From Nocardioides caeni (GTDB taxonomy: Bacteria; Actinomycetota; Actinomycetes; Propionibacteriales; Nocardioidaceae), in assembly GCF_004912195.1 (NCBI RefSeq), contig NZ_STGW01000001.1, positions 176,967 to 240,966 on the forward strand: a stretch of 64,000 bases of DNA, read 5' to 3'. Of this stretch, positions 9,289-18,667 are shown one piece after another. The notes beneath the pieces are model-generated. The model had not been told where the DNA came from and did not search any database. It saw only the letters and a list, made by a program, of their open reading frames with translations. The position numbers were made by a program, and so were the translations under genes. Position 1 is the stretch's first letter; each line of letters opens with the position of its first letter.

Positions 9289-10886
9289 CCCCACCCACGA
9301 TCGCCGCGCCGGTGCTTCCGGCCCAGGTCTCGCCACCGCAGTTCGCGGTGAGCGACCTGCTGCCGGGTGCAATCACGGGCGTCGACGTCGTCGCCGTGCC
9401 GGTGCTGCCGGCCGACGACGGTGGTGACGGGACGGTCCTGCTCGGACCAGGAGCCGCCGAGCTCTCCGACGACCTCGCCGTCGACCTGGTCGCCGTCGCG
9501 GAGCTCCATGGCCTGACCGGCAAGGTCGGCGATGTCGCGACCCTCCCCGTCCCGGACGGTACGACGACCAACCCCGGCCTGCGGCTCGTGGTGCTCGTCG
9601 GGGTCGGTGCCGCCCGGCCGATCGACCTGCGCCGGGCCGGCGCCGCGCTGGCCCGCGCGACCCGCGACCGCGAGGCCGTCGCCACCTCGATCCCCGCACT
9701 CGCGGTCGACGACCAGGACGTCGTGGACGAGAGTGAGGCGATCGAGGCGTTCGTCGCCGGCGTCATGCTCGGTGGGTTCGTGTTCCACTGGCGCTCGCAG
9801 GGCCCGCCCCACCAGCCGGTGCGCCGCGTCGTCATCGCCGCGCCCGGCCTCGTCGCCGACCGCGCGGCGTTGGAGCGCTCGGTCGCCCTCGGTGGCGCCG
9901 GTTGGCGCTCCCGGCTGCTGGCCTCGGTGCCGTCCAACCTCAAGAACCCCGCCTGGCTGGCGTCCCAGGCCGAGGAGATCGCCTCCGCCGCCGGTCTCGA
10001 CGTGAAGATCTGGGACGAGTCGCAACTGGCCCGGGAGGGCTTCGGCGGCATCCTCGCGGTCGGCGCGGCCTCGGCCACGCCGCCCCGTCTGATCCAGCTC
10101 ACCTACACGCCCCGGGGCATCGCGGCCCGCGCCGCGCGCAAGCTCCCCGTCGTGGTCCTCGTCGGCAAGGGCATCACCTTCGACTCGGGTGGCCTCTCCA
10201 TCAAGCCAGCCGCATCGATGGGGTCGATGAAGCGCGACATGACCGGCGGGGGCGTGGTCCTCGCGACCATGGCCGCGCTGGCCGACGTCGACTGCCCGGT
10301 GCGGGTCGTCGGCCTCGTGCCCGCCGCCGAGAACGCGATCTCCGGCAGCGCCCTGCGTCCCGGCGACGTCATCCGGCACTGGGGCGGACGCACCACGGAG
10401 GTGGGCAACACCGACGCCGAGGGCCGACTGGTCCTCGCCGACGCCCTGGCCTATGCCGCCGCCGAGCACGACCCGGCCGTGATCGTCGACGTCGCCACGC
10501 TCACCGGCGCCGTCAAGGTCGCCCTCGGCCAGCAGGTCGGCGGCCTGTTCGCCACCGACGACGCCTTGGCCGCCGCGCTCGACGCCGCCGGAACGCGCGC
10601 CGGCGAGCCGCTGTGGCGCTTCCCGCTCCACGCCGCCTACGAGGACAAGCTCGCCTCGAAGGTCGCCGACGCCAGCAACGATCCCGGGGGACCGGGATCG
10701 ATCACCGCTGCGCTGTTCCTCAAGCCGTTCGTCGGGGACGTGCCGTGGGCACATCTCGACATCGCTTCGGTCGGCGACGTCGAGAAGGAGTGGCACGAGT
10801 GGACGGTCGGACCGTCCGGTTTCGGTGCGCGCCTGCTGCTCACCTGGCTCGGGACGCCCGAGCCGCTGGCGGGCGTCAGCGACTGA
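9285..10886 (+). CDS. pepA: Leucyl aminopeptidase (M17)
   Basis: This 533-residue M17 metallopeptidase removes N-terminal amino acids from peptides in the cytoplasm. The two-metal active-site region is clear: KGITFDSGGLSIKPAASMG provides the first metal ligands and catalytic lysine, and the family signature NTDAEGRLVLADAL provides the rest. The variable N-terminal domain occupies about the first 190 residues. The GTG at 9285 overlaps the DUF3117 stop, which supports this start over longer open-frame options. Confidence 0.92.
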   Translation: MTPPTIAAPVLPAQVSPPQFAVSDLLPGAITGVDVVAVPVLPADDGGDGTVLLGPGAAELSDDLAVDLVAVAELHGLTGKVGDVATLPVPDGTTTNPGLRLVVLVGVGAARPIDLRRAGAALARATRDREAVATSIPALAVDDQDVVDESEAIEAFVAGVMLGGFVFHWRSQGPPHQPVRRVVIAAPGLVADRAALERSVALGGAGWRSRLLASVPSNLKNPAWLASQAEEIASAAGLDVKIWDESQLAREGFGGILAVGAASATPPRLIQLTYTPRGIAARAARKLPVVVLVGKGITFDSGGLSIKPAASMGSMKRDMTGGGVVLATMAALADVDCPVRVVGLVPAAENAISGSALRPGDVIRHWGGRTTEVGNTDAEGRLVLADALAYAAAEHDPAVIVDVATLTGAVKVALGQQVGGLFATDDALAAALDAAGTRAGEPLWRFPLHAAYEDKLASKVADASNDPGGPGSITAALFLKPFVGDVPWAHLDIASVGDVEKEWHEWTVGPSGFGARLLLTWLGTPEPLAGVSD

Positions 10887-10895
10887 GGCGCGGCG

Positions 10896-11555
10896 TCACT
10901 CGCCGGACTCGGGCACCCATTCCTTCTTGGCGACCAGGAGGCCGTCGCCGACCGGGAGCAGCGTCGGCACGAGCCCCTCGGTGACCCCGACCTGGTGGAC
11001 CAGGTCGCGGATGGCGACGGTCTGCTCGTCACGCTGGGCGGGGTCGGCGACCCGGTCGTGCCACAGCGCGTTGTCGAAGGCGACCACGCCGCCGGGGCGG
11101 AGCAGGCGGAGCGCCTCGGCGAGGTAGGCGCCGTACTCCCGCTTGTCGCCGTCGACGAAGACCAGGTCGTAGTGGCCGTCGGTCAACCGGGGGAGTACGT
11201 CGAGCGCAGAGCCCGCGATCGTGCGGACCCGCTGCGAGGCGATGCCCGCCTCCTTGAAGGACTCGCGGGCCAGCCGCTGGTGCTCGGCCTCGATGTCGAC
11301 GGTGGTCAGGACGCCGTCGGGACGCATGCCCCGCAGCATCCAGACCCCGGACACGCCCGTGCCGGTCCCGATCTCGACGACCGCGCGGGCTTCGAGGACG
11401 GCGGTCAGGAAGCGCAGCGTGGCGCCGGTGCCGCCGCCGATCGGCGTCACGCCGACCTCCGCGGACCTGGCGCGTGCGGCCGCCAGGACCTCGTCCTCGG
11501 CCACCCAGGTGTCGGCGAAGGTCCAGCTGGTCGCATTGATCGGTGTCGGAGCCAC
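10896..11555 (-). CDS. Class I SAM-dependent O-methyltransferase (Rv1220c-like)
   Basis: The 219-residue protein has the methyltransferase family 3 pattern: [16 protein letters not shown] (SAM-binding glycine-rich loop), [11 protein letters not shown] (acidic residue after strand 2), [17 protein letters not shown] (metal-binding aspartates) and [15 protein letters not shown]. Relatives methylate catechol-type substrates, but the mycobacterial homologue's substrate is unknown. It lies divergent from sigE exactly as Rv1220c does. The GTG start has TAGGGT ending six bases upstream, so its mRNA is predicted to be leaderless. Confidence 0.88.
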   Translation of the reverse strand: MAPTPINATSWTFADTWVAEDEVLAAARARSAEVGVTPIGGGTGATLRFLTAVLEARAVVEIGTGTGVSGVWMLRGMRPDGVLTTVDIEAEHQRLARESFKEAGIASQRVRTIAGSALDVLPRLTDGHYDLVFVDGDKREYGAYLAEALRLLRPGGVVAFDNALWHDRVADPAQRDEQTVAIRDLVHQVGVTEGLVPTLLPVGDGLLVAKKEWVPESGE

Positions 11556-11561
11556 GGGCTC

Positions 11562-11567
11562 ACCCTA
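11562..11567 (-). promoter_or_regulatory. Leaderless-type -10 box of the O-methyltransferase gene
   Basis: TAGGGT on the minus strand lies six bases before the GTG start, the spacing at which transcription would begin on the start codon itself. Confidence 0.5.
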
Positions 11568-11718
11568 CGGCTCAGCCGCCTCGTCGCAGCGGAGCCGAGC
11601 CTCGATCCACCGAATTGTCGCGCCGACGCTCCATCGGGTGGCGCGCGGCAGCGGGAAGTCGGTGCATCGAGGCGGAGCCGGGAACACGAGCTCGTTGCCG
11701 ATCGTTGGCAAGTTCACA

Positions 11719-11747
11719 GGGAACGTTCAGGACCCGCCCCTAGCGTG
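11719..11747 (+). promoter_or_regulatory. Possible SigE-type (ECF) promoter upstream of sigE
   Basis: GGGAACGTT at 11719-11727 followed after 19 bases by CGTG at 11744-11747 resembles the GGAAC ... CGTT layout of ECF-sigma promoters. It sits about 50 bases before the sigE start, so autoregulation is plausible. The -10 part is only three bases of match, so this is tentative. Confidence 0.35.
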
Positions 11748-11795
11748 AGAGGAGCCCACGAGACCGTGGCGTGGACCCAGCGGAAGAAGGCCACC

Positions 11796-12422
11796 ATGAA
11801 GGAGCCCGTCGATACCCGGACGGATCGTCGGGACGCGTCGGTGAGCGCCGACGCGCCCGCCCTTCCCAGCTGGGAGGAGATCGTCGATCAGCACTCCGAC
11901 CGGGTCTACCGCCTCGCCCTGCGCCTGACGGGCAACCGCCACGACGCCGAGGACCTCACCCAGGAGGTCTTCGTCCGGGTCTTCCGATCGCTGCACACCT
12001 ACACGCCCGGGACCTTCGAGGGCTGGCTGCACCGCATCACGACCAACCTCTTCCTCGACCAGGCCCGCCGCAAGCAGCGGATCCGCTTCGACGCACTCTC
12101 CGACGAGCGCGCGGCTCGGCTGGCGAGCCCGACCGCCGCACCCGACACCGCCTACAGCGACGGCACCTTCGACGACGATGTCGAGGCCGCGCTCGCTGCC
12201 CTGCCGCCCGACTTCCGCGCGGCCGTCGTGCTCTGCGACATCGAGGGCCTGAGCTACGAGGAGATCGCGCAGATCCTCGACGCCAAGCTCGGCACGGTCC
12301 GCTCGCGCATCCACCGCGGACGGTCGATGCTGCGCGCTGCCCTGGCCCATCGGGCGCCGACGGCCGGCCGCACGCGCTACGCCGGCCCGGCGTCGTACTC
12401 CCTGAGCGCGGGGCGCCCGTGA
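11796..12422 (+). CDS. sigE: ECF RNA polymerase sigma factor SigE
   Basis: The 208-residue protein has sigma region 2 ([20 protein letters not shown], then [20 protein letters not shown]) and region 4.2 ([31 protein letters not shown]). It directs RNA polymerase to envelope-stress promoters. The downstream zinc anti-sigma gene, HtrA protease and divergent O-methyltransferase reproduce the mycobacterial Rv1220c-Rv1223 order, which is why I use the name SigE. The ATG at 11796 follows GAAGAAGG; the open frame extends much further upstream without family similarity. Confidence 0.93.
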   Translation: MKEPVDTRTDRRDASVSADAPALPSWEEIVDQHSDRVYRLALRLTGNRHDAEDLTQEVFVRVFRSLHTYTPGTFEGWLHRITTNLFLDQARRKQRIRFDALSDERAARLASPTAAPDTAYSDGTFDDDVEAALAALPPDFRAAVVLCDIEGLSYEEIAQILDAKLGTVRSRIHRGRSMLRAALAHRAPTAGRTRYAGPASYSLSAGRP

Positions 12423-12925
12423 TCGGTCACCTCGGCAACCGTGTCAGCGCTCTCCTCGACGGCCAGCTCGCTGCCCGCGAGGCAGAGGAGGCCTGGGCGC
12501 ACGTCTATGCCTGCCATCCCTGCCGTGACCTCGTCGAGAGGGAGGGCTGGGTCAAAACCCGGCTCGCCGGCCTCGCCGGCCCCGACAACACTGCCTGCGG
12601 CGGCGCGCCGTCCGGCCTCAAGGGGTCCCTGCTGAGCATGCCGCCCGGCGACGGCCTCGCGGTGTCGTCCGAGTGCGGGCACCACGGTCGCCGACACACC
12701 GGTGTCGTGCTGATCGGTGGAGGCGCCGTGGGTGCGGCGATGCTCGGTGTGCTCGCGCTCGGCCTCGCGCCGGGCTCGGCGCCGGCCGAGCGGCGGCCGC
12801 CGGCCACCCAGGTCAACACCTCGGTGCCGTCGCCGTCGCGCACGAGCGTCGCCGGGACCCTCGCCACGAACGTGGTCGGCCAGTCCAGCGTCGTGCGCAC
12901 GCCCCTGCGCCGGATGCTGCCCTGA
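12419..12925 (+). CDS. rseA: Zinc-binding anti-sigma factor (RseA-like)
   Basis: 168 residues. The N-terminal domain contains the anti-sigma zinc motif HxxxCxxC as HVYACHPC. A hydrophobic stretch, [21 protein letters not shown] (about residues 100-120), could be a membrane anchor, unlike the soluble mycobacterial RseA. The GTG start overlaps the sigE stop, so the pair is co-translated, as usual for a sigma factor and its inhibitor. It is predicted to hold SigE inactive until redox stress or proteolysis. The C-terminal 45 residues are Ser/Thr/Pro rich and may be outside the cell. Confidence 0.87.
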   Translation: MIGHLGNRVSALLDGQLAAREAEEAWAHVYACHPCRDLVEREGWVKTRLAGLAGPDNTACGGAPSGLKGSLLSMPPGDGLAVSSECGHHGRRHTGVVLIGGGAVGAAMLGVLALGLAPGSAPAERRPPATQVNTSVPSPSRTSVAGTLATNVVGQSSVVRTPLRRMLP

Positions 12926-13000
12926 CCGCTCTGCTGCGCCGAGGTGGGTCCCGGGCTAGGTCCTGCCGCGCCGGTTGGGACGATCGGGGATGATGGGCCG

Positions 13001-14443
<1,443 letters not shown>

Positions 14444-14500
14444 GCCAGGCGGGGCCACCAGGACGGGCCACCAGGACGGGCCGGGCCGGCAGCCGATGCC

Positions 14501-14737
14501 TCACGTCGAGGCGTCGGAGTCCTCGAAGGGGTGCTCGGCGACGTACTGCTCCGCCTGGCGGTACTGCTCGGCGATGTAGTCCTCGAGCCGACTGCCCTCG
14601 ACGCGCCACTGACCGCGGCCGCCGATCTTGATCGCCGGCAGCTCACCCCGTCGCACGAGCGCATAGACCTGCGCGCTGGAGGTGTTGAGCACCTCGGCGA
14701 CGTCGGCGAGGGTGAGGAACCGCGGAGTGCCGGCCAT
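14501..14737 (-). CDS. Excisionase-type / BldC-like winged helix-turn-helix protein
   Basis: The 78-residue DNA-binding protein has a MerR/excisionase-type helix-turn-helix: FLTLADVAEVLNTSSAQVYALVRRGELPAIKIGG, then the wing GQWRVEGSRLEDYI. Such single-domain proteins include BldC of Streptomyces, a developmental regulator, and phage excisionases. There is no integrase nearby, so a chromosomal regulator is more likely. The start is the ATG at 14737. Its targets cannot be told from the sequence. Confidence 0.82.
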   Translation of the reverse strand: MAGTPRFLTLADVAEVLNTSSAQVYALVRRGELPAIKIGGRGQWRVEGSRLEDYIAEQYRQAEQYVAEHPFEDSDAST

Positions 14738-14838
14738 GGGATCATCGTCGCACCTCGGGTGCACGGAAGTCGCCCGGTACCCCGCCATCCTGTGGATGCC
14801 CGGGTGACGCCGCCCGCGTGGCCCTGCATGATGAGCGG

Positions 14839-15537
14839 GTGTCCAGAGATCTCGGGATTTCTCCGGGCGCGTCCGTCCCGCCGGCCACGAGGGTGGTCCG
14901 ACCGGGATGGCGTGACCCCAGGTTGTGGCTCGGGCTGCTGCTCGTCGCCGGCTCCATCGTCCTCGGCGCGCGGGTGCTGGCCGCGGCCGACGACACCGTC
15001 GCCGTGTGGTCGCTGGGTGACGACCGCGGCGCGGGATCGACGGTCGAGCCTGCCGACCTGATGGTCGAGCGGGTCCGTTTCGCGGACGCGGCATCGCTGG
15101 ACCGCTACTTCCCGGCGGACGAGCCGGTGCCCTCGGGCCTGGTGCTGACCCGCGCCGTCGGCGCCGGCGAGCTGCTCGCCCGCTCGGCGGTCGGTCCGGC
15201 CGACGCCGGCCCCACGCTCCAGGTGCCGCTGGAGGTGGACCCCAACCGGGTGCCGCCCGCCGTCGATGCGGGCTCGGTGGTGGACGTCTGGGTCAGCGAC
15301 GCGGCGGCGACGGGGGAGCCACGCGCCGACGGCGCGGCCGGCATCGCGGACACCCCGGTGACCGGGCCGGCGCTGAGCGAGGTGACCGTCGTCGCGGCGC
15401 CGTCCTACGACGACACGTTCGCGGTGACCGGCGCCCGCCAGCTGGTCGTGGTGGTCGACGACGAGCGAGCTGCCGCGTTCGAGCAGCTTCTCGCGTCCCT
15501 CGACGATCCGGTCATCCGGATCCTCCAGCGCGCCTGA
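14839..15537 (+). CDS. SAF-domain / CpaB-RcpC-like membrane protein
   Basis: About 232 residues: a membrane helix at about 28-46 (LWLGLLLVAGSIVLGARVLAA), then a SAF domain (GSTVEPADLMVERVRF, LVLTRAVGAGELLARSAV) and a C-terminal RcpC/CpaB-like part (PNRVPPAVDAGSVVDVWV). CpaB proteins help assemble Tad pili, but no pilin, secretin or CpaF-type ATPase gene is present here. It pairs with the CpaE-like ATPase gene 9 bases downstream. Starts at 14818 or 14839 (both GTG) are possible; CATGAT lies six bases before 14839. Confidence 0.72.
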   Translation: MSRDLGISPGASVPPATRVVRPGWRDPRLWLGLLLVAGSIVLGARVLAAADDTVAVWSLGDDRGAGSTVEPADLMVERVRFADAASLDRYFPADEPVPSGLVLTRAVGAGELLARSAVGPADAGPTLQVPLEVDPNRVPPAVDAGSVVDVWVSDAAATGEPRADGAAGIADTPVTGPALSEVTVVAAPSYDDTFAVTGARQLVVVVDDERAAAFEQLLASLDDPVIRILQRA

Positions 15538-15546
15538 GGCCGGCCG

Positions 15547-16785
15547 ATGATCGTCACGCTCCTCGTCTCGACCGGCGCCGCATGGGAGCCGGCCGCGCTC
15601 GCCTCGCTCGCCGCACACCCCGGGGTCGTCGTCCTCAAGCGGTGCGTGGACCTCGCCGACCTCCGCGCCAGCGCCAGCACCGGGCAGGCCGATGTCGCCG
15701 TCGTCGGCGCCGACCTGACGGGTCTGGACCGCTCGGTCGTCGACCAGCTCCTCGCCCACGGGGTCCGACCGGTGGGCGTCACCACCGATCCCGAGCAGAC
15801 CCGTGCTCGTGCCGGGCGGGTCGGGCTGGTCACCCTCGTCGACGCCGACCAGGTCGGCGGTCTCGGCGCGCTCGTCGCCGACCTGCCCGCGGACCCGACG
15901 CAGCCGGGTGGGGGCCCTCCGGGCGCCGGTGCAGTGCCCCGTCTGCCGTCCGCAGCCGACCCGACGGTGGCGTCGCCGGGCGAGGGCGGTGGTCGGGTGT
16001 TGGCGGTCTGGGGCGCCGCCGGAGCGCCGGGCCGTACGACGCTCGCCACCGGCCTGGCCGGGGAGCTCGCGCGCCGGGGACTGGGCACGCTGCTCGTCGA
16101 CGCCGATCCGCACGGCGGCGCGGTCGCTCAGCAGCTCGGTGTCCTCGACGAGGTGTCGGGCCTGCTGGCGGCGGCGCGCCTGGTCGCCTCCGGCACGCTG
16201 GAGGAGCGGTTCGCCACCACGCAGCGCCGGCTCTCGGACCGCCTGCGGGTGTTGACGGGCCTGCCTCGGCCGGACCGGTGGGTCGAGCTGCGACCGGGGG
16301 TGTTGACGGAGCTGGTCGAGGCGGCGCGGTCACAGGGTCAGGTCGTCCTCGACACCGGATTCAGTCTCGAGGGCGATGCCGGTGCCGATGTCGGGCGTCC
16401 CGGGCGCAACGACCTGACCCGCGAGGCGGTCGAGGTCGCGGACGAGGTGCTGCTGGTCGGGGGAGCCGACCCCGTCGGCCTGGCCCGACTGGCGCGGGCC
16501 GTCACGGAGCTCCACGAGTTCCGCCCGGATCCGCCGCTGCGGGTCGTCGTCAACCGGATGCGGCCGACCCTGGGCTGGCGCGAGCCGGACGTGGTGGCGA
16601 TGCTCGCCGGCTTCGGCGCCGTCCGGTCGGTGCACTTCCTGCCCGACGACCAGCCGGCCGTGGACCGTGCCCTGGTCTCCGGGCGGCTGCTCGTCGAGAC
16701 GGGTGAATCCGCGCTCAGCCGTGCGATCGGTGCCCTGCTGGACGCGATGGTCGCGCCGAGCCCGCCGGCTCCGTCTAGGCGCTGA
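15547..16785 (+). CDS. CpaE-like P-loop ATPase with altered Walker A
   Basis: 412 residues. An N-terminal receiver-like domain (about 1-115) precedes a ParA/MinD-type domain that starts VLAVWGAAGAPGRTTLATGLA (about 157-177) and contains TLLVDADPHGGAVAQQLG and VVLDTGF. The Walker A lysine is replaced by arginine (GAPGRTT). I believe this is common in the actinobacterial branch, but it leaves ATP hydrolysis uncertain. CpaE proteins position Tad pili; MinD-like proteins position septa. The 3' end overlaps the convergent membrane-protein gene by 11 bases. Confidence 0.7.
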   Translation: MIVTLLVSTGAAWEPAALASLAAHPGVVVLKRCVDLADLRASASTGQADVAVVGADLTGLDRSVVDQLLAHGVRPVGVTTDPEQTRARAGRVGLVTLVDADQVGGLGALVADLPADPTQPGGGPPGAGAVPRLPSAADPTVASPGEGGGRVLAVWGAAGAPGRTTLATGLAGELARRGLGTLLVDADPHGGAVAQQLGVLDEVSGLLAAARLVASGTLEERFATTQRRLSDRLRVLTGLPRPDRWVELRPGVLTELVEAARSQGQVVLDTGFSLEGDAGADVGRPGRNDLTREAVEVADEVLLVGGADPVGLARLARAVTELHEFRPDPPLRVVVNRMRPTLGWREPDVVAMLAGFGAVRSVHFLPDDQPAVDRALVSGRLLVETGESALSRAIGALLDAMVAPSPPAPSRR

Positions 16786-18166
16786 ACAGCAGGTAGAGCC
16801 CGCCGGCGGTGAAGCCGACCATGACGACGAGCAGCGGCAGCTGACCGGTGATCTGGTCCCGCTCCGGGAGCAGCGTCAGCGCGCGGTCGTGCGCGGCGAC
16901 GGCGGCCACCACGTGCCCGATGACGACTGCGAGCACCTTGACGGTGGCCAGCACCGAGGGGTTGTAGGAGAACCAGTAGCTCGGCTCGACGGCAGCCGTG
17001 CCGAACAGGTCCCAGCCCTTGCCGAGCGGATCGCTGATCCGGGCCAGCGTCAGCGTGCCCATGTCGAGGAAGAGCGTCAGGTAGTGCGCCACGAAGTAGC
17101 CGAGCACGATGGGCAGGATCGAGTGGGCGTAGCGGCGGGGCAGCTCGGAGCGAGGTGTCCCGCTGCTGGAGCGGGTGAGCGCACAGGCCACGGTGAACAG
17201 CACGCCGGCCGTGAGGCAGAACAGCGGCAGCGCGAGGTTGTCGAGGGTGAACTTGGTCATGCTCGCGCCCTGGTAGTACTTCACCCACCAGGTCGACTCC
17301 CGGAAGGAGTCGAAGCCCGTGCTCCCGAAGAGGATCGCGACCACGGCGACCAGCCCCGGCCGCGGCTCGACGGTCGCGAGGTTGGCCAGTGGGCTGCGCA
17401 CCAGCAGGGCGCCGGGGCTGGCCGGCACGTCGTCGATGGTGGGGTCCTTGGTCAGGGACACCCCGGTGGCGGGGGCCGCGTCGGCCCGCGCCCACGGCGA
17501 CAGCTTCGCGATCAGCGACGAGAACACCTCGAACGGGTCGGCGAGCTCATAGAAGCGGTTGCCGAAGATCGAGCCGCCGACGAGCATCACGCCGACGTAG
17601 AGCGCGCACCACAGCCGCACCGAGCCGAGCTCGGTGGGGTACTTGTAGACGAGCTCGAACCACACGAACGCATAGAGACCCAGCGCCGCGGGCCAGTAGC
17701 CCAGCCACGCCGGGTAGCGGACCAGGCCGGTCTCGGGGTCGCTGCCGGCGATCCGGGCCAGGAGCTCGTTGATGGTGCGCACCGGGCTGATCGCCCGCCA
17801 GACCGGCCCGAGGATCGCCGAGGCGAAGACGAGACCGACCCACCACCAGACGAAGAAGATGCCGAAGAACGGGTTGGTCAGCGACTCCTTGCCCGCGATG
17901 GCGGTGAACGCCGTGAACAGGGCGAACGCCATCCCGAGGACGCGCAGGGCGATCGCGAACGTGGGGGATGCGGTGACCCGGTCGAGGAGGGCCGGTGCCG
18001 GACGGCCGGGATGGTCGCCGCCGTCGTACCGCGGACGCCGCCAGGCGACAACCAGCACCGTGAAGGACACGACGAGTGCCGCCACGGCGCCGGACATGGC
18101 GAGCTCCAACGAGATCGGCAGGTCCTTCTGGCCACCGAGACCGTGGGCGAGGGGCGTGCCGCTCAC
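16775..18166 (-). CDS. Multipass membrane protein of unknown function
   Basis: 463 residues with roughly eleven or twelve hydrophobic helices and conserved-looking aromatic stretches (NPFFGIFFVWWWVGLVFAS, STWWVKYYQGASMTKF, HYLTLFLDMGTLTL). I do not recognise a characterised family. The GTG start overlaps the stop of the upstream cupredoxin-like lipoprotein (GTGA), so the two are made together. Histidines lie in or near helices (AHSILPI, VAHYLTL, VIGHVVAAVAAHD). Together with the partner this suggests metal or redox chemistry at the membrane, but that is speculation. Confidence 0.7.
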   Translation of the reverse strand: MSGTPLAHGLGGQKDLPISLELAMSGAVAALVVSFTVLVVAWRRPRYDGGDHPGRPAPALLDRVTASPTFAIALRVLGMAFALFTAFTAIAGKESLTNPFFGIFFVWWWVGLVFASAILGPVWRAISPVRTINELLARIAGSDPETGLVRYPAWLGYWPAALGLYAFVWFELVYKYPTELGSVRLWCALYVGVMLVGGSIFGNRFYELADPFEVFSSLIAKLSPWARADAAPATGVSLTKDPTIDDVPASPGALLVRSPLANLATVEPRPGLVAVVAILFGSTGFDSFRESTWWVKYYQGASMTKFTLDNLALPLFCLTAGVLFTVACALTRSSSGTPRSELPRRYAHSILPIVLGYFVAHYLTLFLDMGTLTLARISDPLGKGWDLFGTAAVEPSYWFSYNPSVLATVKVLAVVIGHVVAAVAAHDRALTLLPERDQITGQLPLLVVMVGFTAGGLYLLFSA

Positions 18167-18525
18167 CGGATCTCGAGCGTCACGATGATCTGGGCTGGGT
18201 CGGTCTCGTGGGACTCGACCTCGATGACCCCCGCCCGGTCGAACTCGATCGCGAAGGTCTGGGTGCCGGCCTCGTAGGCGAACTCCTGCTCGGGATCGGA
18301 GTGCACGTGGATCGATCCGGCGCGGTCGGCGGTCACGACGATGTCGATCGCCTGGCCGCGCTGCGCCTCGACGCGGTCACCGCTGGGGGAGATGGAGCCG
18401 TCCTCGTCGGTGATGTTCACCACCACCGTCTCGTCCGAGTCGGGCGTGTCCTCGCCACAGGCCGTCGTCATGGTCAGCAGTGCCGTCGCCACCAGGGCGC
18501 TGCCGGTCAGGCGCAGCCGTTGCAT
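18163..18525 (-). CDS. Small cupredoxin-like lipoprotein
   Basis: 120 residues. A signal peptide ends in a lipobox-like MTTAC (Cys23), so the protein is probably anchored to the outer face of the membrane. The remainder is all-beta in style (ETVVVNITDEDG, GQAIDIVVTADRAGSIHVHS, QTFAIEFDRAGVIEVESHE) and resembles cupredoxin-like domains. Potential copper ligands are His73, His75 and His107, but the usual Cys and Met ligands are absent. The ATG at 18525 has GAGGAGG at good spacing. It is the first gene of a two-gene operon with the multipass protein. Confidence 0.75.
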   Translation of the reverse strand: MQRLRLTGSALVATALLTMTTACGEDTPDSDETVVVNITDEDGSISPSGDRVEAQRGQAIDIVVTADRAGSIHVHSDPEQEFAYEAGTQTFAIEFDRAGVIEVESHETDPAQIIVTLEIR

Positions 18526-18667
18526 CGATCCTCCTCGTCGGGTTCGCGGGAGTGGACCGGATGGGTCCTCCGCGCGTTTCTCTGCCAGAATCTCACGGTG
18601 CCCCCAAGGCGACCGGATGGGGCGGGTCGTCCCACTGCAGGGGCCGTCGCAGAGGCTGGAGAGAGAC

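Noticed and set aside
14501..14737. Phage excisionase and therefore a mobile element at 14.5 kb
   Set aside because: No integrase, attachment-site repeats or phage genes are nearby; single-domain HTH proteins of this type also include chromosomal regulators such as BldC.
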